From contig NZ_FXZH01000022.1 of NCBI RefSeq assembly GCF_900169365.1, forward strand, positions 1 to 63,063: a stretch of DNA of 63,063 bases, given 5' to 3'. The translations under genes were made by a program, and so were the position numbers. The notes beneath the pieces are model-generated. The model made no database searches, was not told the DNA's origin, and saw nothing but the letters and a program-made list of their open reading frames with translations. Source of the stretch: Brevibacterium sp. 239c. GTDB lineage: Bacteria; Actinomycetota; Actinomycetes; Actinomycetales; Brevibacteriaceae. Shown in pieces: positions 45,028 through 54,013 of this stretch; position 1 is the stretch's first letter; each line of letters opens with the position of its first letter.

Positions 45028-47232
45028 ATGTCAATGACCTTCAGCCAGTGGCTGTCCCACAGTTCCGATACCGACTTCGAGTCCTTCGTCCGGACTCGTC
45101 GCGATCTCCTCCAACCCGAGTCCCCGACGATTCCTTCGCTGGCCGCGGCCGCTTCCTCGCGCATCGGCGTCTCCCGGGGCATCGAAGCGCTGACTTCGGC
45201 ACAGCTCGACGTCTTCATCGACTTGGCCAAGGCCGCACGCACCACGGCCGACATCAACGTGGGTGAGAATCGTCATATCGACGCTGCCCTCGCCGAGGTG
45301 GTCCTCCCCCGACTGCGCGACCTGGGCCTGGCCTGGCCCTCGTCCTCCCCCACCGAGGCGGCATCGCCGTCTGAGTCCACCTGGCGGATCCAGTCGGAGG
45401 CCATCACACTTCTGCCCACCTCGGCGGCCGAATCCGCCCGGGCACATCCGTGGCAGGCGGACACGTCCGGGATCGACTCGAGCACCGAGACGATCCCGAC
45501 GGCACTCATCCACAACAGCGAACGAGCCGCCGTGGCGGAGGTCATCTCCTCCCTGCGCGGTCTCGTCGATGAGCTGGCGAGCTCGCCGATCTCGCGCCTG
45601 ACCAGCGGCGGCATCTCCAAACGAGACGTCACCCGGATCGGGAAGACCATCGATCTGAGCCTCGAGCAGACGATCACACTGCTCCTGGCAGCGAAGTCAC
45701 TGAACCTCATCGGCGTGCTCGATGACCCACTGGATCCGCAGTGGACGGCCAGCGACGACGCGGCCGATGTCCTCGAAGGCGACAGGGCAGAACTGTGGGC
45801 TGCACTCATGACCTCGTGGCTGCGCGAAACCCTCGACGTCACCCAGTTGGCGGCTGGGGCCAGCGCCAACGAACGCCTCACCGTCCTCGCCTCGCCGAAG
45901 AAGTCCCTGTTCAAGGGCTTCAGCCAGTCGCAGCCGACGATGCCGCTGCTGCGCTTCACCATCCTGGAGATCCTCGCCGACATCGGTCAGGGGTCCTCAC
46001 GATCGGCCGAGTGGATCCACGCGCAAGTGCTGGACAGGCGTCCACTCATCCCAGCCCACGAATTCGCGATGACAGAGGCGATCCTGCACACCGCTGGTGC
46101 CTTCGGCCTGGCGACGACCCCGCTGCAGAATTCCGAGCATTTCGGGCCCAGCAGGTTCGGTGTTCTCCTCGCAGCGGGCCTTCGGTCTGCGATGAGTAAC
46201 CAGGCCGCCCAGGATCCCTCGATCGCACCGGTGAACTTCAGCCTCGAGGGCCTCGACGTGCCCAGCGACGTCGTCGACGCGGTCCGCCTCGGGCTCGTCG
46301 ATGAGGTCGAGACCGTGCTCATCCAGTCAGATCTCACGGCCGTGGCGACCGGGCCCATCGAACCCCGTGTCCACCACATTCTGCGTAAGTTCGCCGTCGT
46401 CGAAGCGCGCGGGCAGGGAACCGTGTACCGCATCGATGCCGACACGATCGAAGCGAGCATGCAGACCGGCATCAATGCCGAGGATGCCTTGGCCCAGCTC
46501 GCCGAGATCAGCGCCGAGGCCCTGCCCTCGACACTGAACTTCCTCGTCGAGAACACGGCGTCGAAACTGCGCCGCGTCCAGGTTGCCGGCGCCCGTGCCG
46601 TCCTCGTCGTCGACGATCCCGTCGACCTCGACGTCATCCTCTCCGACCAGGCCATGCTGCCGGCCGGTCTGGAACGTCTGGCACCGACAGTGGCGGTCGG
46701 GCAGCTGGGCCCAGAACGCACCATGCATCTGCTCGAGTCCGCCGAGCACCATGCCATGCTGCACTCGCCGTCCGGGCCGGTGCGCAAACGCAAGGTCATC
46801 ACCCAGGCCGATCCCGAGGTGCACCTGCGCAAACGTGCACGGGTCGACGATGCCCACCTTGATGATTACATCCGCATCCTCCGCTCCCCCGGAGCTCGCG
46901 CGGCACCGGCCACGAGCACGGATGAGCCGCTGGGACACATGGATCGCCTCCGGGAGGCCGCCGCGGCCAGTCAGCAGGTCACGATCACGCTCGCCGACTC
47001 GCATGGGAAGGAACGCGTCATCGAAATGCTCCCGGCCACCGTCAACGGTGGACGTGTGCGCGGCAAGGTGAAGACCACCGGCGCCGAGGCGTCTCTGTCG
47101 ATCGCACGCATCGTCAGCGTCGATGTGGTCGGCGACGAGTCCAGCGACCGGTCTGACGGGTCCGGTAGGTCTGACGGGTCCGGTAGGTCCGACGGGACCG
47201 GTAGGTCCGACGGGGTGGAGGAACAATCCTGA
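45028..47232 (+). CDS. helicase-associated protein (Rv0862c-like, XPB partner)
   Basis: 734 residues. It matches the HelicC_3 type protein that sits directly before XPB in actinobacteria. The N-terminal third is helical (IGVSRGIEALTSAQLDVFID), a middle region carries RFTILEILADIGQG, and the C-terminal part has ALPSTLNFLVENTASKLRRV and NGGRVRGKVKTTGAEASLSI. The last 30 residues are a GRSDGS-type repeat (18-bp DNA repeats). It probably works with XPB in DNA repair or transcription. The ATG at 45028 has TAAACT 8 bases ahead; ATG at 45034 is also possible. Confidence 0.8.
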   Translation: MSMTFSQWLSHSSDTDFESFVRTRRDLLQPESPTIPSLAAAASSRIGVSRGIEALTSAQLDVFIDLAKAARTTADINVGENRHIDAALAEVVLPRLRDLGLAWPSSSPTEAASPSESTWRIQSEAITLLPTSAAESARAHPWQADTSGIDSSTETIPTALIHNSERAAVAEVISSLRGLVDELASSPISRLTSGGISKRDVTRIGKTIDLSLEQTITLLLAAKSLNLIGVLDDPLDPQWTASDDAADVLEGDRAELWAALMTSWLRETLDVTQLAAGASANERLTVLASPKKSLFKGFSQSQPTMPLLRFTILEILADIGQGSSRSAEWIHAQVLDRRPLIPAHEFAMTEAILHTAGAFGLATTPLQNSEHFGPSRFGVLLAAGLRSAMSNQAAQDPSIAPVNFSLEGLDVPSDVVDAVRLGLVDEVETVLIQSDLTAVATGPIEPRVHHILRKFAVVEARGQGTVYRIDADTIEASMQTGINAEDALAQLAEISAEALPSTLNFLVENTASKLRRVQVAGARAVLVVDDPVDLDVILSDQAMLPAGLERLAPTVAVGQLGPERTMHLLESAEHHAMLHSPSGPVRKRKVITQADPEVHLRKRARVDDAHLDDYIRILRSPGARAAPATSTDEPLGHMDRLREAAAASQQVTITLADSHGKERVIEMLPATVNGGRVRGKVKTTGAEASLSIARIVSVDVVGDESSDRSDGSGRSDGSGRSDGTGRSDGVEEQS
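47146..47215. repeat. 18-bp tandem repeats in the helicase-associated gene
   Basis: Four units of about 18 bases (GGTAGGTCYGACGGGWCC type) encode the six-residue repeat GRSDGS at the C-terminus. The last unit is cut short by the following sequence. Confidence 0.75.
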
Positions 47233-47290
47233 GGCCACAGACGTTAGGCCCTCGGAAGTCACCTCGGCGTGGAAAGAAGCAGGAACTTAC

Positions 47291-48925
47291 ATGAACGGTC
47301 CGTTGATCGTGCAGTCCGACCGGACTGTGCTGCTGGAATCGGGGCACACCCTGGCCGTCGAGGCGGCCGTGGCGATCGCGCCGTTCGCTCAGCTCTCGCG
47401 GACGCCGGAGTACATTCACACGTACACGATCACCCCCTTGGGGCTGTGGAACGCCCGCGCCAGCGGACATGATGCGGAGTCCGTCGTCGACGTCCTCCTC
47501 GAGTTCGCGAAATACCCGGTGCCCCATGAGCTGCTCGTCGACATCGTCGACATCATGGACCGGTTCGGAGTCCTCACCCTCATCGAGAATCCGATCCATG
47601 GACTGACCCTGACCTCAACGGACACCGAGCTGCTCGCCTCTCTCATCGAGCAGCCGGACCTGGTGGGCAAGTTCGGCAAATCCCTCGACGCCGAATCCGT
47701 CCTCGTCCATCCTTCGGAACGCGGTGAGCTCAAGCATGCGCTGCTGCAACTGGGCCATCCTGTCTCCGACCATGCCGGTTATGTCGACGGCGAGGCCCAC
47801 GAGATCGCCTTGTCCGATGACGCCCATGGTGGTCAGTGGCATCTGCGTGACTATCAGAAGGAAGCGATCGACCATTCCCTCAGCGGTGAGTCCGGTGTCG
47901 TGGTTCTGCCCTGCGGTGCCGGCAAGACCATCGTCGGCGTGGCCACGATGTCGCGGGTGCAGACGACGACGCTGATCCTTGTGACGAACTCGGTGGCCGC
48001 CCGGCAGTGGAAGGACGAGATCCTCGCCCGCACCTCGCTGACCGAGGATGAGGTCGGTGAGTACTCGGGGTCGACGAAGGAGATCCGACCGATCACCATC
48101 GCCACCTATCAGGTGCTGACGACCCGCCGCAAAGGCTCCTACCTGCACCTGGAGCTCCTCGACGCCAAGGACTGGGGGCTGGTCATCTATGACGAGGTCC
48201 ACCTCCTGCCCGCACCGATCTTCCGTCTCACCGCGAGCCTGCAGGCCCGGCGACGCCTCGGTCTCACCGCCACACTAGTGCGCGAGGACGGACGTGAGGA
48301 TGAGGTGTTCTCCCTCATCGGCCCCAAGCAGTACGAGGTTCCGTGGAAGGAACTCGAACGCATGGGCTACATCGCCACCGCGTCCTGTCATGAGATTCGG
48401 GTCCGTCTCGACGGCGGGACACGCACGGCCTATGCACGTGCCGACGGTGAGGATCGGTACCGGCTCGCGGCCACCTCGGATGCGAAGCTGCCGATCGTGC
48501 GCGAGCTCGTCGCCGACCATCCCAATGCACAGATCCTCGTCATCGGGCAGTATCTCGATCAGCTCGAGGAGATCGGGGCCGGCCTCGACGCCCCCGTGCT
48601 AACCGGGCAGACTCCGGAATCGCAGCGCCAGGAACTCTTCCGCGAATTCCGTTCGGGACAGATCCCTGTGCTCGTGGTGTCGAAGGTCGCGAACTTCTCC
48701 GTCGACCTGCCGGCCGCCTCGGTGGCAATCCAGGTCTCCGGTGCCTTCGGCTCCCGGCAGGAGGAGGCTCAGCGACTGGGTCGGATCCTGCGACCGAAGG
48801 AAGATTCGGGCTCCGCGACCTTCTACACCGTCGTCGCCGCCGACACCGTCGACGAACACTTCGCCGCCCAGCGTCGCCGCTTTCTCACCGAACAGGGCTA
48901 CAGCTACGACATCGAGGTCCGCTGA
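47291..48925 (+). CDS. XPB/Rad25-type DNA repair helicase
   Basis: 544 residues. Present are Walker A PCGAGKT (207-213), the DEVH box (301-304), GLTATL, the XPB-specific RED motif (REDG, 331-334), and the SF2 motif VI region EAQRLGRILRP. The N-terminal part (1-180) is the damage-recognition and helicase-associated region. XPB homologues unwind DNA at damage and act with a partner. The ATG at 47291 follows AGGAA; an upstream start would lie within the preceding gene. It follows the Rv0862c-like gene by about 60 bases. Confidence 0.92.
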   Translation: MNGPLIVQSDRTVLLESGHTLAVEAAVAIAPFAQLSRTPEYIHTYTITPLGLWNARASGHDAESVVDVLLEFAKYPVPHELLVDIVDIMDRFGVLTLIENPIHGLTLTSTDTELLASLIEQPDLVGKFGKSLDAESVLVHPSERGELKHALLQLGHPVSDHAGYVDGEAHEIALSDDAHGGQWHLRDYQKEAIDHSLSGESGVVVLPCGAGKTIVGVATMSRVQTTTLILVTNSVAARQWKDEILARTSLTEDEVGEYSGSTKEIRPITIATYQVLTTRRKGSYLHLELLDAKDWGLVIYDEVHLLPAPIFRLTASLQARRRLGLTATLVREDGREDEVFSLIGPKQYEVPWKELERMGYIATASCHEIRVRLDGGTRTAYARADGEDRYRLAATSDAKLPIVRELVADHPNAQILVIGQYLDQLEEIGAGLDAPVLTGQTPESQRQELFREFRSGQIPVLVVSKVANFSVDLPAASVAIQVSGAFGSRQEEAQRLGRILRPKEDSGSATFYTVVAADTVDEHFAAQRRRFLTEQGYSYDIEVR

Positions 48926-48936
48926 GGGGACCACGC

Positions 48937-49008
48937 CGCTAAACCACTCCGACGTCACTAAACCGCCCCGGCGCCGGGCGCAATTAGTGACGTCAGGGAG
49001 GTTTAGCG
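48937..49008. repeat. imperfect inverted repeat with a GC-rich palindromic core, after the XPB gene
   Basis: 25-base arms (beginning CGCTAAACC, ending GACGTCACTAA) flank 22 bases with the palindrome CCCGGCGCCGGG. A third partial copy (CACTAAAC...GGCGCC) lies near 49052. It can form a large hairpin and may serve as the XPB terminator, but its structure looks more like a REP-type repeat. No gene was found in the rest of the 434-base gap to 49359. Confidence 0.6.
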
Positions 49009-49359
49009 AAGGCTGCCACACCGCTCAGCCATCTTCCGGGCGCTGGGCAATCCCACTAAACGCTGCTCGGCGCCCGGACGGTGGCCGATAGGCAGACGAA
49101 TCCCCCATTGGCGAAGACAGCATCAGCGAGCGGTGGAACGGATGGCGGAATGGCGACTAGTCTGTAATCTGCAGAGATCTGCTGATTCTGCTGGCCGGGA
49201 TCATCGTGACTTGTCGCGCTGGAATGCTGAAGCCCGAAAGCGAAGTCGCCTAAAGCAACCCCGTGCCGGTCACCCTCATGCGCATACTTGAGCGTGCGTC
49301 ATCGAGTGCGCCCACAAGTGCGCCTCCTCGCCTACGCCCACTCGTAATGGAGGTCAGCC

Positions 49360-50319
49360 TCAGACCGCAGCGAGCTCCTCGGCCCGGACGATGACCTCGC
49401 GGGAGGCCACTCGGCGGGCCAGGCGCGCCTCGCCCCATTTGATGAAGCCGACGCCGCCGACGATGAACACACCGCCGAAGAGTTGGATGGGCGCTGGCAT
49501 CTCAAACAGGATCAGCCAAGCCACGATGACGGAGAATGGAACCTCGATGAGGTTGACGAAGGAGCCGACCGTGGCCCCGATGTAGCGCAGTCCCAGGATG
49601 CCCGTGATGTAGGCGCCCACTGTGAAGACGACGATCATCGCCATGGGCAGGATCCAGGAAACCGCGTATCCGCCGAAGTCGACGTCGGCGGTGACGATGC
49701 CGGCAGGCATGACTCCCGAGAACACGATGATGGACATGGCCAATGCGCCCACGCCCATGCCCAAGCCGGTCAGCGCGACCGGTGGGACATTGATGGAGTC
49801 CTTCGCCGAGACCAGGAAGTAACTGGCCAGGCAGACTGCCGCGGCAAGTGCCATGATGACGCCGAAGATGCTGATGTCGGAGTCGCGGAGGTTGAGGACA
49901 AGCACCAGCCCGAACATCGAGATCACCACCCCGATGAAGGTCACGGTGGCGGGACGGGTCCGGGTACGTGCCCAGATCCAGAACACGATGAGCATCGGTG
50001 CCGTCATCTCCAGCAACAGCGCAACGGCGACGGTGAGGTGCTCGACGGCGACGAAGTAGAAGCCCTGCACACCTGCCATCGACACCAGCCCGTAAGTGAG
50101 CACGGTCTTCCAGTGCCGGCGCACCTCATCCCAACGTCCGCGCAGAGCGATGAGGCTGGGGATGAGCAGCAGAATGGCCGAGCCCGCGAGGCGAATGAGG
50201 ACGACGGAGCCAGGAGTCCACCCGATCGCATACATCGTCTTCGCGATCGGGCCTGAGACCGCGAAGAAGAACGCGGAGGCCAGAGTCAGCAGAAACCCCA
50301 TGACGACGGTGCGATTCAT
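49360..50319 (-). CDS. EamA/DMT family transporter
   Basis: 319 residues with ten predicted helices in two EamA repeats (FLLTLASAFFFAVSGPIAKT, VIMALAAAVCLASYFLVSAK and later). Family members move amino acids, nucleosides or other metabolites. AGGAGG lies 6 bases before the ATG at 50319, the best ribosome site in the window; an upstream in-frame ATG at 50430 adds an Arg-rich, non-family extension. It is divergent from the CGNR gene. Confidence 0.87.
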   Translation of the reverse strand: MNRTVVMGFLLTLASAFFFAVSGPIAKTMYAIGWTPGSVVLIRLAGSAILLLIPSLIALRGRWDEVRRHWKTVLTYGLVSMAGVQGFYFVAVEHLTVAVALLLEMTAPMLIVFWIWARTRTRPATVTFIGVVISMFGLVLVLNLRDSDISIFGVIMALAAAVCLASYFLVSAKDSINVPPVALTGLGMGVGALAMSIIVFSGVMPAGIVTADVDFGGYAVSWILPMAMIVVFTVGAYITGILGLRYIGATVGSFVNLIEVPFSVIVAWLILFEMPAPIQLFGGVFIVGGVGFIKWGEARLARRVASREVIVRAEELAAV

Positions 50320-50522
50320 TCTTGACCTCCTGAGATGCGCGCGGACTCGACGTAGGACTCTTTCCCTCGCCGAGGTGGTTGTGATGAGTGGATGTGAACT
50401 GCGGACGTACATGTGGTGCAGTGCAGTCACGATGCTGCTCGCGGCCGATATGTGCGATGCGGCGCGTGATGATGCGACAGCGTTGTCCGCCTTGACCAGT
50501 ATTTCCCACCACCATGAAATGA

Positions 50523-50539
50523 GTCAAATACACTTTGAC
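50523..50539. promoter_or_regulatory. operator candidate upstream of the CGNR gene
   Basis: GTCAAA-TACAC-TTTGAC is a perfect 6-5-6 palindrome which overlaps a TTGACC -35 sequence (50535-50540). A second palindrome GTCATT-CAC-AATGAC (50561-50575) covers the start codon. Both could be bound by the CGNR regulator itself. Confidence 0.5.
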
Positions 50540-50570
50540 CCTTACATGGTGTGGCAGAATGTCATTCACA

Positions 50571-51158
50571 ATGACTTTCGCCTACGACATTCGCTCGAAT
50601 CTCACCATGCTCGTCGATCTCCTCAACACCTCCGGCACCATCGCCGAGGCGGGAGATGAGCTGACGACGACTGCCGGACTCCACGGATTCGCTGCCCGAC
50701 ATGACTTCTCCGGCCCCTTCCAGGCCACGAAGCCCGACGTCGAGGAGACTCGTGAGCTGCGTGAACGATTTGCCGTCGTGCTCGACTCGAGCATCGATGC
50801 CCAGACCGAGGCTGAGGTCGAAGCGGGCGAAGAAGGCGTCGTCAATCAGGTGAATATCACGCTCCGCGAGACCGGCGCGCTGCCACAGCTGGTCAAGCAT
50901 GGAAGCTGGGATTGGCACCTGCACGCAGTGGGGCAGGCGGCGAGTCTTGCCGATCGCGTGGCGGCCGACGTCGCCCTTGTACTCATCGACCTCATCCGCA
51001 GCGGGGACCTAGACCGACTGGGACGCTGTGCGGCGGAAGACTGCGGAGCCTATCTGGCCGACTTCAGCCGCAACCGCTCGAAGCGCTTCTGCGACACCGG
51101 CAACTGCGCCAACCGCACGCACGTGGCCGCCTTCCGGGCCCGCCAGGCAGGCTCGTGA
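50571..51158 (+). CDS. CGNR zinc-finger/ABATE domain protein
   Basis: 195 residues. An N-terminal ABATE domain (LTMLVDLLNTS, then ELRERFAVVLDSS) is followed by a C-terminal CGNR zinc finger: RCAAEDCGAYLADFSRNRSK, CDTGNCANRTHVAAFRAR. It is a predicted DNA-binding regulator. The ATG at 50571 was preferred; an ATG at 50559 is possible and would add four residues. The gene is divergent from the EamA transporter. The two palindromes around its promoter suggest autoregulation. Confidence 0.8.
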   Translation: MTFAYDIRSNLTMLVDLLNTSGTIAEAGDELTTTAGLHGFAARHDFSGPFQATKPDVEETRELRERFAVVLDSSIDAQTEAEVEAGEEGVVNQVNITLRETGALPQLVKHGSWDWHLHAVGQAASLADRVAADVALVLIDLIRSGDLDRLGRCAAEDCGAYLADFSRNRSKRFCDTGNCANRTHVAAFRARQAGS

Positions 51159-51352
51159 GGTCGACCCTGCCTTCTCTGTGAGCAGGCTGTGCACGAGCGC
51201 AAATATTGCTCAATTCGTCACACCATTCCTGAGAGCGCATGCGGCGCTTCGGGACTCACAGGACTTTCTCGAGAGTTTTTCAGTGACCTGGCTCACAATC
51301 GCATTCAGGTAACTGTCAAGTGACTCTCAGAATTGATCTTCAGACTGGATGC

Positions 51353-52108
51353 ATGACTACAGCAAACGATACCGACATCGAAGCCACACTCCTCGTTGTC
51401 GACGATGAGCCCAATATCCGCGAACTCCTCTCGACCAGTCTGCGCTTCGCCGGCTTCGACGTCGTCTCGGCCGCCAATGGTGCTGAAGCTCTTCGTCTGG
51501 CCGAGCAGACCAACCCTGATCTCCTCGTCCTCGACGTGATGCTGCCGGACATGGACGGCTTCACAGTCACCCGTCGCCTGCGCCAGATCGGCATGAATGC
51601 TCCTGTCGTGTTCCTCACCGCCCGTGATGACACTTCGGACAAGATCACCGGCCTCACCGTCGGCGGCGACGACTATGTCACGAAGCCCTTCAGCCTCGAA
51701 GAGGTCGTCGCCCGCATCCGCGCCGTGCTGCGTCGGACCCGCAGCCTCGAAGACGAAGAGAACGCCGTCATCATGGCCGGCGATCTCGAACTCGATGACG
51801 ACACTCATGAGGTGCGTCGCTCGGGAATCCTCATCGATCTCTCCCCTACCGAGTTCAAGCTGCTGCGCTACCTCATGCTCAACACCAATCGGGTGCTCTC
51901 GAAGTCTCAGATCCTCGACCATGTCTGGGAATACGACTTCGGCGGCGACACCGGAATCGTCGAGTCCTACATCTCCTACCTGCGACGCAAGATCGATGTT
52001 ACGCCCGAGACAGACGCCGCCGGACACCCTGTGGAGATGGAGTGGACACCGATGATTCAGACCAAGCGCGGTGTGGGCTACATGCTGCGCACACCGGAAT
52101 CCAAGTAG
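51353..52108 (+). CDS. OmpR/PhoB-type response regulator (MprA/TcrA-like)
   Basis: 251 residues: receiver domain with the phosphoacceptor aspartate 61 in LLVLDVMLPDMDG and the KPF lysine in DDYVTKPFSLEE, then a winged helix (LSPTEFKLLRYLMLNTNRVL) with DNA-binding IVESYISYLRRKI. It lies 30 bases before the sensor kinase gene, so they form a pair. The ATG at 51353 has a CAGACT 6 bases ahead; an upstream start at 51320 would add 11 residues. The pair resembles MprAB/TcrAB, which in Mycobacterium control envelope stress. Confidence 0.9.
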   Translation: MTTANDTDIEATLLVVDDEPNIRELLSTSLRFAGFDVVSAANGAEALRLAEQTNPDLLVLDVMLPDMDGFTVTRRLRQIGMNAPVVFLTARDDTSDKITGLTVGGDDYVTKPFSLEEVVARIRAVLRRTRSLEDEENAVIMAGDLELDDDTHEVRRSGILIDLSPTEFKLLRYLMLNTNRVLSKSQILDHVWEYDFGGDTGIVESYISYLRRKIDVTPETDAAGHPVEMEWTPMIQTKRGVGYMLRTPESK

Positions 52109-52138
52109 TCGGACAAGCTCAGGCGCTAGATTAATCAC

Positions 52139-54013
52139 GTGGCAAAAGAATCCCGTCCCACCCGCCCCGGCTTCTGGGAAGAATGGTCGCTGACCACCAA
52201 GCTGCTGGCCATCATGATGTTGCTCATGCTGCTCGTTCTCTCCGGAACGAGTGCTTGGGTGCTCGAAAATCTCCGCGACAGCCTCGTCGAGCGCACCGAT
52301 GAGAGACTCATCAATGCCTCGGAGACCCTTGCGAAGCAGGCCTATCAGGATGTGTTCCAGCCTGCCCAGCTGCAATCGACACAGTCGAGTAAGCATCAGA
52401 CACCGGATTCGGGTAAGGACAGCCACGGGTCGGATTCTTCGACCGAGACTCCCACCACGATCGATTCGAGCTCGTGGGATGAGCTCAAGAGCCTGATGCC
52501 CGAGGGATTCTACGTTCAGTTCTATGACACGAGCGGCAAACCGATCAGCGACCCTGTGGCTCCGGAGTCGGGCAACCGCCCGATCCTGCCGAGGATCAAC
52601 GAGTCCCAGGTCTACTCACGCGGCGGTGAACCATTCACCGTCACGGGGACCAACTCGAAGTGGCGAGCGCGAGCGATGAAGGTCCAGAACACCGATGTGC
52701 TCGTCTCGATCGCGGTGCCCTTCGATCGCGAAATCGACAACATCAACGAACGTGCCCGCAACACGATGATCGGCATCGGACTGTTGGCTCTGGCCTTGGT
52801 CGCAGGCGTCGGATACTGGGCGATCAACAACACGTTCCGGCCGCTGCGTGACATTGAGAAGACTGCTTCACGGATCGCAGCCGGTGACCTGAGTCAGAGG
52901 GTGCCGACGTTCCCTCGCAACACCGAGCTCGGCCGCCTCTCGGGTGCGCTGAACACGATGTTGGGCCGCATCGAGGATTCCTTCGACGGACAGACGCGAT
53001 CGGAGAAGCGCATCCGCCAGTTCGTCTCCGACGCCTCGCACGAGCTGCGCACACCGTTGGTCACCATTCGCGGCTATGCCGAGCTCTATCGGCAGGGTGC
53101 GATCACGAAGTCAGATGACATCGGCAACGCCATGGAACGCATGGAGTCCGAAGCCAAGCGGATGGGCGTACTCGTCGACGACCTCGTCGTCCTCGCCCGT
53201 CTCGATGAACAGCGACCTGCCGAGATCGGGCCCATCGACCTCCATCGAATCGCCCGCGACGCCGCCGCCGACGCGGCTGCCCAGGCTCCCGACCGCGACA
53301 TCAGCTTCATCGGACTCGATGGAGAGGACGCGCAGCCTGTGCCGATGATCCGCGGATCGGAGTCGAAGATCCGTCAGGTCATCATCAACCTCGCCGGCAA
53401 CGCTGTCCGACACACGCCAGAGCACACGGCCATCGAATTCGCCGTCGGCGTTGTCGGAGGCAGCACCGAGGCTGCTGCGGACTCAGCAGAGTCTGCAAAT
53501 GGCCAAGGTACCGGCACCAAGACCGGTTCGAACAAGGTGGTGGCGAACGCGAACAAGTCAGCGGCGAAGGACAAGTCCCGCGAGCGCGGATTCGTCACCG
53601 GCGGTGTACGCATCTTCCGCCGAGGCGACTCCACCGGCAATGATCAGAGCGACGCTCAGACACCGACCGGCATCGTGCCGGACATGACAGCAGCGGGGTC
53701 CATCACCGTCGACGAATCGCTGCGCGGTTTCCCCAACGGGCGAGTCAGGATCGAGGTGCGCGACCACGGCGACGGGATCGACCCCGAGGTCGTTCCTCGG
53801 ATCTTCGAACGGTTCTACCGCCTCGACGTCTCCAGGACTCGCGACACCGGCGGGTCCGGCCTCGGACTCTCCATCGTCAAAGCGATCGTGGAGAACCACC
53901 ACGGCTCGATCACAGTGCACCAGACACCGGGCGGCGGTGCAACGTTCCGCATCGATCTGCCCATCTCAGAAACTGAAGACAGCGCTCCGGACGCACGAAA
54001 GGACGAGCGATGA
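52139..54013 (+). CDS. sensor histidine kinase (MprB/TcrS-like)
   Basis: 624 residues. Helix 1 is residues about 20-42, then an extracellular sensor region of about 165 residues, helix 2 near 208-228, HAMP linker, HisKA with the phosphoacceptor histidine 301 (SDASHELRTPLVT), N box NLAGNAVRH, and G boxes DHGDGIDP and GGSGLGLSIVKAI. A Ser/Ala/Lys-rich insertion of about 100 residues (437-535) interrupts the ATPase domain, which is unusual. The start is GTG with TAGATT 6 bases ahead (leaderless). The stop overlaps the HtrA start (ATGA). Confidence 0.9.
   Translation: MAKESRPTRPGFWEEWSLTTKLLAIMMLLMLLVLSGTSAWVLENLRDSLVERTDERLINASETLAKQAYQDVFQPAQLQSTQSSKHQTPDSGKDSHGSDSSTETPTTIDSSSWDELKSLMPEGFYVQFYDTSGKPISDPVAPESGNRPILPRINESQVYSRGGEPFTVTGTNSKWRARAMKVQNTDVLVSIAVPFDREIDNINERARNTMIGIGLLALALVAGVGYWAINNTFRPLRDIEKTASRIAAGDLSQRVPTFPRNTELGRLSGALNTMLGRIEDSFDGQTRSEKRIRQFVSDASHELRTPLVTIRGYAELYRQGAITKSDDIGNAMERMESEAKRMGVLVDDLVVLARLDEQRPAEIGPIDLHRIARDAAADAAAQAPDRDISFIGLDGEDAQPVPMIRGSESKIRQVIINLAGNAVRHTPEHTAIEFAVGVVGGSTEAAADSAESANGQGTGTKTGSNKVVANANKSAAKDKSRERGFVTGGVRIFRRGDSTGNDQSDAQTPTGIVPDMTAAGSITVDESLRGFPNGRVRIEVRDHGDGIDPEVVPRIFERFYRLDVSRTRDTGGSGLGLSIVKAIVENHHGSITVHQTPGGGATFRIDLPISETEDSAPDARKDER

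Noticed and set aside
53449..53744. The kinase insertion as a frameshift or gene fusion
   Set aside because: The frame stays open, and the G boxes after it are intact, so it is a true insertion.
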